Below, one piece after another: positions 1 to 8,228 of a stretch of 15,166 nucleotides of DNA. The notes under the pieces are model-generated. The model saw only the letters and a list, made by a program, of their open reading frames with translations, did not search any database and was not told where the DNA came from. This stretch comes from CAYMJA01 sp964391095. Its GTDB lineage: Bacteria; Patescibacteriota; Minisyncoccia; Minisyncoccales; GWA2-38-27. The position numbers were made by a program, and so were the translations under genes. The stretch lies in NCBI GenBank assembly GCA_964391095.1, contig CAYMJA010000012.1:1-15166 (forward strand). Direction: 5' to 3'. Each line of letters begins with the position of its first letter. The stretch's first letter is position 1.

Positions 1-2029
<2,029 letters not shown>

Positions 2030-2052
2030 ATTTTTAAAATTTATATTTTGTT

Positions 2053-2081
2053 ATTTTATTGAAAAAATTTCCATCTGTAAA
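2053..2081 (-). promoter_or_regulatory. Probable sigma-70 promoter of the lamin-tail gene
   Basis: Read on the minus strand, TTTACA (2081-2076) is followed after exactly 17 bases by TAAAAT (2058-2053). Each differs from consensus at one position. The start codon lies about 24 bases further on, which leaves a short leader with no Shine-Dalgarno sequence. Confidence 0.55.
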
Positions 2082-2097
2082 CTGTGGAAAACTTTTT

Positions 2098-2122
2098 ATG
2101 TTCAAGACCCGACCTTGAACAT
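2098..2122. repeat. REP-like hairpin, downstream copy
   Basis: This 25-bp sequence has arms ATGTTCAAG / CTTGAACAT around a GACCCGA-type loop. It is the exact reverse complement of 2880-2904. It lies 3 bases beyond the transposase stop codon and so marks the other end of the element. Confidence 0.85.
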
Positions 2123-2125
2123 GCT

Positions 2126-2866
2126 TTATTCCAAAAAAGAAGAACGGAAAAAACCTTGTTTACGTTCCGTCAAAAAATCTTTTACAAAATTCAAATATTC
2201 ATCTTTGTTATGAAAATCTCCTTCCCAGGAGTATTCTTTTCTAATCTCTTTGGGAGATAGAAATTTAGCGTTTCTTTTGCCTATCTTGTCAGGAAAACTT
2301 GAAAATTCATAATTCTCTAAAAATTCCAAGGCCTCCCGCTGGTCATTTAAACCTTCCTCTCGCCAACCAGGCTGAAAAACATCCAAGGGGTTAATAATAT
2401 TAATGTACCTGCTAATAGCGTCTAATTGATAATCCGATTTAATCAAAATGCTTTTATAACGACTGCCAAACAGAGAATCTTTTCTATTATGTTTTAAATT
2501 AAAATACATAGCAAATCCCCCATTAAGTTTTTTTACAAAAAGAGGAATTGCGTTTTCGGAATTAGGTAACAAGTGGAAATGATAATGATTTACTACTAAG
2601 GCAAAATCTAAAATATGAACCAATGGAGGGTGCTGATTGGTTATAAATTTTGAAGAAATTTCTTCTCCTCGTAATAAAGCTTGAGCAGCTTCTATAATAT
2701 TGACACGTTTTAAATTGGAAGCCGGTCTTCCTAGGTTAGCTGCATAAAGTTGAAAGATAAATCTATAACAATCTGCTTTGTCTGCAAAAATTTTTATTCC
2801 TTCCACTGCTCGAGAAAGAATATGTATTGGCTGATTTTTTTCAAAAAATATTTCTCGGTAGGGCAT
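2126..2866 (-). CDS. REP-associated tyrosine transposase (IS200-like Y1 family)
   Basis: This 246-residue protein belongs to the Y1/HUH single-strand transposase superfamily. The HUH metal motif is HFH (His96-Phe-His98) within NHYHFHLLP. The candidate nucleophile is Tyr154 in SRYINIINP, which corresponds to the YIxxNP signature of RAYT proteins. The length and the extra C-terminal segment after NP also fit RAYTs rather than the shorter IS200 TnpA. In this family the enzyme nicks and joins single-stranded DNA at hairpin ends. Here the gene sits between two identical inverted hairpins, 14 bp before the start and 3 bp after the stop, as expected for a self-contained REP element. A weak AGG lies about 8 bases before the ATG. 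Reading frame and motifs look intact, so the protein may be active. Confidence 0.85.
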   Translation of the reverse strand: MPYREIFFEKNQPIHILSRAVEGIKIFADKADCYRFIFQLYAANLGRPASNLKRVNIIEAAQALLRGEEISSKFITNQHPPLVHILDFALVVNHYHFHLLPNSENAIPLFVKKLNGGFAMYFNLKHNRKDSLFGSRYKSILIKSDYQLDAISRYINIINPLDVFQPGWREEGLNDQREALEFLENYEFSSFPDKIGKRNAKFLSPKEIRKEYSWEGDFHNKDEYLNFVKDFLTERKQGFFRSSFLE

Positions 2867-2879
2867 ATTTTACCTATAA

Positions 2880-2904
2880 ATGTTCAAGGTCGGGTCTTGA
2901 ACAT
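2880..2904. repeat. REP-like hairpin, upstream copy
   Basis: This is the inverted partner of 2098-2122, identical over 25 bp, with 8-9 bp arms and a GTCGGGT loop. It begins 2 bases after the stop codon of the HtrA-like gene and ends 14 bases before the transposase start. In the transcript it would form a hairpin close to the transposase initiation region. Confidence 0.85.
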
Positions 2905-2905
2905 T

Positions 2906-3634
2906 TTAGAAGCCGCAGAACTCTCTTATTTTTGTAACGGGAATGGCTCTAACTTTTCCCTGAGAATCGATAGTAGTCATTCCCACCAACTCCCCCTCTA
3001 TATTAAATAAAGGGCTTCCCTGAAGATTATATTCCTCCAATATGTTGGTTTCAATAGATTCTCCGTCAAAAGTTTTGACAATTCCTTGATTAACTATTTT
3101 CCGAAGACCTTTATTTTCTAAAACCGCTCCCAATAAAAAAATCCTCTCTCCTATTCTTAATTTATCAAAATCAGCAAATTTAACTGTAGCTAAATTCGTT
3201 TCTTTAATTTTTACTAAAGCCAAATTCTCTTTTAGGTCTCTTTTTAAAATTTGATATTCGGGAACTTTACCGTCTACAAAAAAAGCAAAGCTATTTCCTT
3301 GAGGAACAAGCTCTGCTAAGGTAATCATTAAGCCATCTGAAGTAATAATAAGGCCAGAACCTGTCAAATTTTTTCCGGACCCAAGGGGAACCCCTGTCTT
3401 TGTTCTCACTGCCACTACTGCTTTTTCAACTTCTTCTACAGTATTTCTAAGGGCAGTATTTTCTTGAATAACAATTTCTTTTCTCTCGGTAATATAGACC
3501 GGGAGTCGTTCAAGCCGATATTCATAAAAAAGAGGTCTTTCTATAAAGTAAGGCCAAAGAATTTGGTCAGCAAAAATTCCACCTCCAATTCCTAAAACAA
3601 AAACCACGATAATTTTAAAAATATTTTTCAGCAT
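2906..3634 (-). CDS. Membrane-anchored HtrA-like pseudoprotease
   Basis: The 242-residue protein has an N-terminal membrane segment (about 5-23) followed by a trypsin-like S1C fold. The fold is recognisable from GSGLIITSDG (92-101), NLALVKI (137-143), IGERIFLLG (161-169) and GSPLFNIEGELVGM (206-219). Compared with the intact HtrA elsewhere in the window, each catalytic position is changed: TNRHVV becomes TLAELV (Glu108 for His), DLALLKI becomes NLALVKI (Asn137 for Asp), and GNSGGPL becomes NLQGSPL (Gln205 for Ser). No PDZ domain follows. The protein is therefore probably non-catalytic, perhaps a binding or scaffolding partner at the membrane. The frame is uninterrupted and the fold motifs are retained, which argues against a decaying gene. 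It starts 57 bases after the clpB stop, beyond a strong palindrome, and has no SD. Confidence 0.8.
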   Translation of the reverse strand: MLKNIFKIIVVFVLGIGGGIFADQILWPYFIERPLFYEYRLERLPVYITERKEIVIQENTALRNTVEEVEKAVVAVRTKTGVPLGSGKNLTGSGLIITSDGLMITLAELVPQGNSFAFFVDGKVPEYQILKRDLKENLALVKIKETNLATVKFADFDKLRIGERIFLLGAVLENKGLRKIVNQGIVKTFDGESIETNILEEYNLQGSPLFNIEGELVGMTTIDSQGKVRAIPVTKIREFCGF

Positions 3635-3643
3635 TTATAAATT

Positions 3644-3691
3644 AATCTCTGTCTAAAAATCCCGCGATCGCGGGATTTTTAGACAGAGATT
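3644..3691. terminator. Perfect 48-bp palindrome, terminator after clpB
   Basis: The two 24-base arms match without a single mismatch or spacer; the centre is CCCGCGATCGCGGG. In both directions the GC core is followed by ATTTTT, giving a canonical intrinsic terminator, with the complementarity extended outward through GTCTAAAAA / TTTTTAGAC. It directly abuts the clpB stop codon at 3692. Confidence 0.8.
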
Positions 3692-6406
3692 TTACTTCCG
3701 CGCATTTGATACCAAAGGTCGAACGCTGGTCTTTTTAACTTTTACTAAATCCTGGGGCCTTCTAATTACGATTTTCTCATTTTCAACATCAGCTATAATT
3801 CTATCGCCTTCTTGAACTAAGCCAACTACAATTTTTAAGGCTAAAGGGTTAAGAACCTGGCGTTGAATTACTCTTTTGAGGGGTCTGGCTCCCAGGTTTG
3901 GGTTAAAACCCTGCTTTGCCAAGAGGGCCTTTGCTTTTTCGGTAACTTTAATTTTAATTTTTTTGCTCTCTAAACGCTCAGCTACTTTATTTAATTCAAG
4001 TTCAACTATTTTTTTAATTTCTGACTTGCCAAGATAATTAAAGATAATAATCTCATCAATTCTATTTAGGAACTCTGGCCGAAAACCTTCTTTAAGGGCT
4101 TCCATTACTTTTTCTTTAAGGGATTGTTTCTCTGCTGCTTCTTTCTCTCCTAAAAAGCCGAGAGAACCTATCCTGGCAATATGTTCAGAGCCGACATTTG
4201 AAGTCATAATCAAAATAGTATTTTTAAAAGAAACCTTTCTTCCTTTAGCATCGGTTAATCGGCCGTTTTCTAAAATCTGAAGTAAAATATTAAAAACTTC
4301 TGGATGGGCTTTTTCAATTTCATCAAGTAAAATCACACTATAGGGCCTCCGCCGAATTTTTTCAGTTATTTGTCCTCCTTCTTCATAGCCCACATAACCA
4401 GGGGGTGAACCTATTATTTTAGAAACAGTATGCTTTTCCATATATTCTGACATATCTACCACAACCAAAGCATTTTCATCATTGAACAAAAATTCAGCTA
4501 AAGCTCTAGCCGTTTCGGTCTTACCGACCCCAGTAGGCCCTAAAAACATAAAAGAACCTAAGGGCCGATTTTCTTCAGAAATTCCTGCTCGAGAACGTCG
4601 GATAGCGTTGGAAACAGCGGAGATCGCCTCTTTTTGGCCAACTACCCGAGAGGAAAGGATTTTCTCCATTTTCTCCAGTTTTTTGACTTCTTCTTCTATC
4701 AACCTTGTAACCGGAATCCCGGTCCATTTTGAAACGACCCTAGCCACATCTTCCTCTCCTACTTCTTCTTTTAAAATCAAGTGGCTTTTCTGAATTATAG
4801 CTAACTTTTTTTCTGTCTTCCGAACTTTTTTCAAAAGTTCGGGGATTTTTCCGTATTTAATTTCAGCGACTTTTTGTAGATTTGCTTCCCTTTGAGCAAT
4901 TTCCGATTGAAAGGAGAGGCTATCTATTTCTTTTTTAAGATTTCTAATTTTCTGGATTAGTTCTTTTTCAGATTTCCATTTCAATTCAAATGCTCTAGTT
5001 TTTTCCTTTAAATCGGCTAAGGAGCGACCAATAGCTGCCAATCTTTTTTTAGTTCCTTTTTCTCTTTTAATCGCTTCTTTTTCAATCTGCAGTTTTTGCA
5101 TCTCTCTTTTTAATTCATCAAGCCGAGCAGGTTCTGACTCAATTTCCAGCCTTAAAGCTGACATTGCTTCATCCATTAAGTCCACTGCTTTATCGGGTAA
5201 GAAACGGTCAGTAATATAGCGAGAGGAAAGCTCGGCGGCTGCTACTAAGGCCGAATCTTTTATTCTAAGACCGTGGTGAACTTCGTATTTTTCTTTAATT
5301 CCTCTTAAAATAGCAATAGTGTCTTCAACCGAGGGCTCTTGGACATAAATTGGCTGGAATCGTCTTTCTAAAGCCGCATCTTTCTCAACATATTTTTGAT
5401 ATTCTCTTAGGGTAGTTGCTCCTATTGCTCTTAACTCTCCCTTAGCTAAAGATGGTTTCAAAAGATTTGAAGCATCAATTGCTCCTTCAGCGCCACCTGC
5501 TCCTACTAAGGTGTGAAGTTCGTCAATAAAAATAATATATCTGCCAGCTGCCCGATTTATTTCCTTAAGCAAAGCCCTAATCCGGTCTTCAAATTCTCCC
5601 CTATATTTTGTTCCAGCAACTAATGCTCCTAAATCTAAAGCAATAATTTCTTTTTCTTTTAAACTTTCCGGGACATCAGCCCTAACAATTCTCTGAGCCA
5701 GTCCTTCTACTATAGCTGTTTTTCCTACGCCAGCCTCTCCAATTAAAACTGGATTGTTTTTTGTTCTCCGCGAAAGAACCTGCATTAGCCGACGGATTTC
5801 ATTTTCCCTGCCAATAACAGGGTCAAGTTTTCCTTGAAGGGCTAAAGAAGTTAAATTCCGAGCATATTTCTCTATAACTTGATATTTTGATTCTGGTTGA
5901 GGGTCGGTAATCCTTGTCCCACCTCGAATTTGGGCTAAAGTTTTTAAAACCACATCATAATTTAATTTATCAAATTTCAAAGCAGCGGTTCCCTCGGCCG
6001 ATTTCAAAAAAGTAGTTTTATCTAAAATTTCTTTAGCTTTGGTTTCGGAATCAAGCAGGGCTAAAAACAAATGTTCTACTGAAATAAACTCATCTCCCAT
6101 CTTCATTGCCTCTTGGCGGGCTCTTTCTAAAACTCTTGCCATATCCTGGGTTAAATAGAACTGTCCAAAAGTTTTGGGAGTAACAATGACAGGAATTTTA
6201 CTCAAAGCTGCTTTAGCTTTCTTATTTAAGTTTTCTGTATCAGCACCCAATTTTTGAAGTAAAGTCAAAACAACGCTTCCTTCTTGAGAAAGCAAAGCTA
6301 TGAGTAAATGCAAAGCATCAACTTGCTGCTGCCCTCTTTCTTGGGCAATGGATTGAGCACCTAATATGGCTTCTTGGGCTTTATGGGTAAAATTAGCTCC
6401 ATTCAT
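3692..6406 (-). CDS. clpB: ATP-dependent disaggregase ClpB
   Basis: This 904-residue Hsp100 protein resolubilises aggregated proteins in the cytoplasm by threading them through an AAA+ hexamer. Domains in order: Clp-N double repeat (about 1-150); first AAA+ module with Walker A GEAGVGKT (223-230) and Walker B IIFIDE (Asp295-Glu296); a long coiled-coil middle domain (about 410-530) ending near KYGKIPELLKK, the ClpB hallmark; second AAA+ module with Walker A GPTGVGKT (623-630) and Walker B VILLDE (Asp695-Glu696); C-terminal domain with GARPLKRVIQ. It is somewhat longer than the usual ~860 residues. Oddly, the segment after TSNVGSEHI is extended and contains SLGF (748-751), where ClpC proteins carry the ClpP-docking VGF/LGF loop and ClpB normally has none. 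No DnaK-system gene or clpP is in the window. No SD precedes the ATG. Confidence 0.93.
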   Translation of the reverse strand: MNGANFTHKAQEAILGAQSIAQERGQQQVDALHLLIALLSQEGSVVLTLLQKLGADTENLNKKAKAALSKIPVIVTPKTFGQFYLTQDMARVLERARQEAMKMGDEFISVEHLFLALLDSETKAKEILDKTTFLKSAEGTAALKFDKLNYDVVLKTLAQIRGGTRITDPQPESKYQVIEKYARNLTSLALQGKLDPVIGRENEIRRLMQVLSRRTKNNPVLIGEAGVGKTAIVEGLAQRIVRADVPESLKEKEIIALDLGALVAGTKYRGEFEDRIRALLKEINRAAGRYIIFIDELHTLVGAGGAEGAIDASNLLKPSLAKGELRAIGATTLREYQKYVEKDAALERRFQPIYVQEPSVEDTIAILRGIKEKYEVHHGLRIKDSALVAAAELSSRYITDRFLPDKAVDLMDEAMSALRLEIESEPARLDELKREMQKLQIEKEAIKREKGTKKRLAAIGRSLADLKEKTRAFELKWKSEKELIQKIRNLKKEIDSLSFQSEIAQREANLQKVAEIKYGKIPELLKKVRKTEKKLAIIQKSHLILKEEVGEEDVARVVSKWTGIPVTRLIEEEVKKLEKMEKILSSRVVGQKEAISAVSNAIRRSRAGISEENRPLGSFMFLGPTGVGKTETARALAEFLFNDENALVVVDMSEYMEKHTVSKIIGSPPGYVGYEEGGQITEKIRRRPYSVILLDEIEKAHPEVFNILLQILENGRLTDAKGRKVSFKNTILIMTSNVGSEHIARIGSLGFLGEKEAAEKQSLKEKVMEALKEGFRPEFLNRIDEIIIFNYLGKSEIKKIVELELNKVAERLESKKIKIKVTEKAKALLAKQGFNPNLGARPLKRVIQRQVLNPLALKIVVGLVQEGDRIIADVENEKIVIRRPQDLVKVKKTSVRPLVSNARK

Positions 6407-6432
6407 AATGGTTAGGTGGTTAGATTGGTCTC

Positions 6433-6457
6433 TTTTGTTAAATTAAGCTTAACAAAA
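6433..6457. promoter_or_regulatory. Inverted repeat upstream of clpB, possible operator
   Basis: TTTTGTTAA and TTAACAAAA form perfect 9-base arms around a 7-base spacer, centred about 40 bases before the clpB start. On the minus strand TTGACT lies just upstream (6474-6469), so the repeat would overlap the -10 region of a clpB promoter. It is not a CIRCE element (no GAGTGCTAA arms). A repressor site is an inference. Confidence 0.35.
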
Positions 6458-6475
6458 AATTTTTCAAAAGTCAAG

Positions 6476-6508
6476 AAAAAAAGTGGTCTTTTTATTAGAC
6501 CACTTTTT
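6476..6508 (-). terminator. Intrinsic terminator of the DAHP synthase gene
   Basis: AAAAAGTGGTCT and AGACCACTTTTT pair over 12 bp around a 7-base loop. On the minus strand the stem runs into a TTTTTTT tract. It starts 5 bases beyond the TGA stop at 6513, so it ends the aroF transcript before the clpB promoter region. Confidence 0.8.
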
Positions 6509-6512
6509 AAAA

Positions 6513-7529
6513 TCATATTTCTCGACCAATCGCAGCAGAAAGAGCCTTAAGTTCTTTCATTAACCGTGAAAAGTCAGAAAAAGTCAAAGATTGAGCTCCA
6601 TCTGAAAGAGCTTCTTGGGGACAAGGATGAATTTCAACCAAGAGCCCGTCTGCGCCAGCAACAATCCCTGCTTTAGCTAAAGCAGCGACATACCCGAAAT
6701 ATCCGGCAGCATGACTGGGATCCACAATTATCGGAAGGTGGCTGAACCTCTTAACTACTGGTACTGCTCCTACGTCTAAAGTAAAACGAGTGGAATTGCC
6801 AAATGTTCTTATGCCTCTTTCACACAAAATTACATTAGAGTTGTTTTCTCTCAACAAATAATCGGCGGTAGTTAGCCATTCTTCCAGGGTTGCAGCAAAA
6901 CTTCTTTTGAGAAGGACTGGTTGTCCGGATTTTCCTACAGCCTCAAGAAGTCGGTAATTCTGCATGTTTCTGGCGCCTATCTGGAGAATGTCAGCGTATT
7001 TAGCAACCAAATTAACATCTTCTGAAGCCAGCACTTCAGTAATAATCAACAACCCGGTTTCTTCTCGAGCCAGAGCCAACAGTTTTAATCCTTCTTCTCC
7101 TAATCCTTGGAAGGAAAAAGGAGAAGTGCGGGGTTTAAAGGCGCCCCCTCTTAATACTTTTCCTCCCAATTCTTTTACCAATCTTGCGCAAGAAAGAATT
7201 TGTTCTTCACTTTCTACTGCGCAAGGACCTGCCATTATCACAATTTTATTTCCTCCAATTTCAACACCATCTACTTTTACAATTGTGTTTTCTTTCTTAA
7301 AATCTCTTGAAGCCAATTTAAAAGGACTCTCAATTCGGAATACTTTTTTTACTCCCGGTAAAACTTCAAAAATTTGAGTATCAACCTTTCCAGTCCCGCT
7401 TCCCAGAACAGCAATTGTTACTTTTTCCTGACCCGGACTCAATTGAGCATCAAAACCTTTTTTTTTGACTCTCTCTACAACCCTCTGAACAGTTTCTTCA
7501 TCCACGCCTTTTTCCATTTCGATAATCAT
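6513..7529 (-). CDS. aroF: 3-deoxy-7-phosphoheptulonate (DAHP) synthase
   Basis: It condenses phosphoenolpyruvate with erythrose 4-phosphate, the first step of the shikimate pathway to aromatic amino acids. At 338 residues it matches the Thermotoga type of the KDO8P-synthase-like (AroA-beta) class: an N-terminal ferredoxin-like regulatory domain (about 1-70) and a TIM barrel. Visible motifs are GPCAVES (101-107), RGGAFKPRTSPF (127-138), IGARNMQNYRLL (174-185), LKRSFAAT (197-204) and DPSHAAG (260-266). The four expected metal ligands are present as Cys103, His263, Glu289 and Asp300. The N-terminal domain suggests feedback inhibition by an aromatic product. A strong SD (AAAGGGGGG, 6 bases before the ATG) supports this start. 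No other aromatic pathway gene is in the window; its leader (7530-7740) is heavily structured. Symbol variants aroA/aroG are also used for this class. Confidence 0.93.
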   Translation of the reverse strand: MIIEMEKGVDEETVQRVVERVKKKGFDAQLSPGQEKVTIAVLGSGTGKVDTQIFEVLPGVKKVFRIESPFKLASRDFKKENTIVKVDGVEIGGNKIVIMAGPCAVESEEQILSCARLVKELGGKVLRGGAFKPRTSPFSFQGLGEEGLKLLALAREETGLLIITEVLASEDVNLVAKYADILQIGARNMQNYRLLEAVGKSGQPVLLKRSFAATLEEWLTTADYLLRENNSNVILCERGIRTFGNSTRFTLDVGAVPVVKRFSHLPIIVDPSHAAGYFGYVAALAKAGIVAGADGLLVEIHPCPQEALSDGAQSLTFSDFSRLMKELKALSAAIGREI

Positions 7530-7574
7530 TTTTATCCCCCCTTTCTTTATTTGATTGTTAATGAACTTTTCTCT

Positions 7575-7614
7575 CCAAAAGAGGTTTTTTAATTATTTAA
7601 AAAACCTCTTTTGG
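7575..7614. repeat. 18-bp perfect stem with 4-base loop in the aroF leader
   Basis: Arms of 18 bases (CCAAAAGAGGTTTTTTAA and its complement) enclose the loop TTAT. On the minus strand it is followed by GGAGAGAAAAG and not by a U tract, so it is not a standard terminator for aroF. Its AAAGAGGTT / AACCTCTTT core is shared with the neighbouring stem at 7618-7684, so the strands can pair alternatively. Confidence 0.75.
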
Positions 7615-7617
7615 AAT

Positions 7618-7684
7618 AAAGAGGTTAGTTTGAAGGAATTATTTATGTTGTGTTCTAACTAAAACAACTCAAACTAACCTCTTT
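7618..7684. repeat. 16-bp perfect inverted repeat with 35-base loop in the aroF leader
   Basis: AAAGAGGTTAGTTTGA (7618-7633) is exactly complementary to 7669-7684. In the aroF transcript this would be the first hairpin, and one of its strands contains the end of the small ORF at 7669-7698. It shares a 9-base core with the second hairpin at 7575-7614. Confidence 0.75.
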
Positions 7685-7698
7685 CCCAAAAAAGGCAT
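7669..7698 (-). CDS. Possible 9-residue leader ORF upstream of aroF
   Basis: An ATG at 7698 starts MPFLGKRLV followed by TGA. A GGGGG run lies 7 bases before the ATG, similar in composition and distance to the SD of aroF itself. The last five codons and the stop coincide exactly with the first strand of the leader hairpin, so a ribosome on this ORF would block that strand. The peptide has one Phe and no Trp or Tyr, so it is not a typical aromatic sensor. This is a candidate only; such short ORFs also occur by chance. Confidence 0.3.
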   Translation of the reverse strand: MPFLGKRLV

Positions 7699-7734
7699 AA
7701 TAATACCCCCAAAAATTGCGGTTAATTTGATTTG

Positions 7735-7776
7735 CCATATCTTTATATTATGACGGGAAAACAGCTATTTCATTAC
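7735..7776 (-). promoter_or_regulatory. Conserved promoter-like block upstream of the aroF leader
   Basis: Read on the minus strand, this stretch has TGTAAT, then TTTTCCCGTC, then a TAATAT that could be a -10 (7750-7745). A related block lies at 8357-8397 upstream of the small membrane ORF: 20 of 26 bases match without gaps, and the TAATATA also matches. It lies beyond the terminator of the 70-residue gene, where an aroF promoter is expected. The spacing does not fit a standard -35/-10 pair, so the call is inference. Confidence 0.35.
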
Positions 7777-7833
7777 AGAACCATTTAAATAACTGTTTAA
7801 ATTGAGGTTTTAAACACTATTACTAATAAAAAT

Positions 7834-7877
7834 GGGCAGGAAAGGGTTTAGATAGCGCTAAACTCATTTTCCTGCCC
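7834..7877 (-). terminator. Intrinsic terminator of the 70-residue ORF
   Basis: GGGCAGGAAA and TTTCCTGCCC pair over 10 bp, with an inner GTTTAG / CTAAAC stem. On the minus strand the outer stem is followed by ATTTTTATT. It begins 32 bases after the stop codon of the upstream gene. A second small hairpin, CAGTTCG / CGAACTG (7885-7905), lies between the stop and this terminator. Confidence 0.75.
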
Positions 7878-7908
7878 TTGAAGACAGTTCGATGTTTGCG
7901 AACTGCTT

Positions 7909-8121
7909 CTAAGATAGAGGTTGTTGGCTTAGGTGCCTGGGAATAATCTGCTTTTCAAGACGAAACAGTTGCTGCTGTAATATTGCTTTCTTGTCTGGCG
8001 AGAGATTAGCTTTTCGCAGTTTTCTTCGAATACCTTCTGCATGAGCTGAAATCCTTTGAAGTTTAACTTGCCACTTATTCCAACTTCCCATTTCTGGTTT
8101 TTCTACTTCCAACATATCCAT
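7909..8121 (-). CDS. Small basic helical protein of unknown function
   Basis: This is a 70-residue protein I do not recognise. It is rich in Lys, Arg and Gln and should be almost entirely helical; residues about 15-60 (KWQVKLQRISAHAEGIRRKL and on to LSPDKKAILQQQLFRLEKQ) look like two amphipathic helices joined at a proline. There is no signal peptide or membrane segment. A good SD (AAAGGAG, 8 bases before ATG) and a dedicated terminator at 7834-7877 support a real, separately transcribed gene. Its GC content looks higher than that of the neighbours. The basic helical pair could bind nucleic acid or ribosomes, but nothing in the sequence proves this. Confidence 0.65.
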   Translation of the reverse strand: MDMLEVEKPEMGSWNKWQVKLQRISAHAEGIRRKLRKANLSPDKKAILQQQLFRLEKQIIPRHLSQQPLS

Positions 8122-8171
8122 TGTGCCAACTCCTTTCTAAAATAGATTTTATATATTGTCAAAGAACTAAA

Positions 8172-8196
8172 AAATCTGGCTTGCTTGGCCAGATTT
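8172..8196. terminator. Bidirectional intrinsic terminator
   Basis: AAATCTGGC and GCCAGATTT form a 9-bp stem with a 7-base loop. On the minus strand it is followed by TTT and then AG; counting the stem end, the U run is six. On the plus strand it is followed by ATTG and eight T. It ends the transcript from htrA and the small ORF 33 bases after the latter's stop. Confidence 0.75.
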
Positions 8197-8228
8197 ATTG
8201 TTTTTTTTAGTAGTTATTTTAATTTATT

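Noticed and set aside
2083..2091. Single TTTTCCACA, a DnaA-box match
   Set aside because: One isolated box without a cluster, AT-rich unwinding region or neighbouring dnaA/dnaN gives no support for an origin.
3664..3671. GCGATCGC octamer, the cyanobacterial HIP1 sequence
   Set aside because: It is simply the centre of the 48-bp palindrome; no other copies occur in the window and nothing else suggests a cyanobacterium.
4482..4793. Plus-strand frame of 103 codons opposite clpB
   Set aside because: It is antisense to the ClpB second AAA+ module, which is strongly conserved on the minus strand.
6964..7592. Two plus-strand open frames opposite the DAHP synthase gene
   Set aside because: They lie opposite a clear enzyme with intact catalytic motifs, have no family resemblance and no SD.
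7785..7816. ATTTAAA / TTTAAAT and TGTTTAAA / TTTAAACA repeats between the terminator and the aroF promoter block
   Set aside because: Short A/T-only arms in an AT-rich spacer; too likely by chance to call an operator or RNA.
8157..8162. Perfect TTGACA on the minus strand before the 70-residue ORF
   Set aside because: The hexamer 17 bases on (TAGAAA) is poor and overlaps the SD, so a transcript from it would lack the ribosome binding site.
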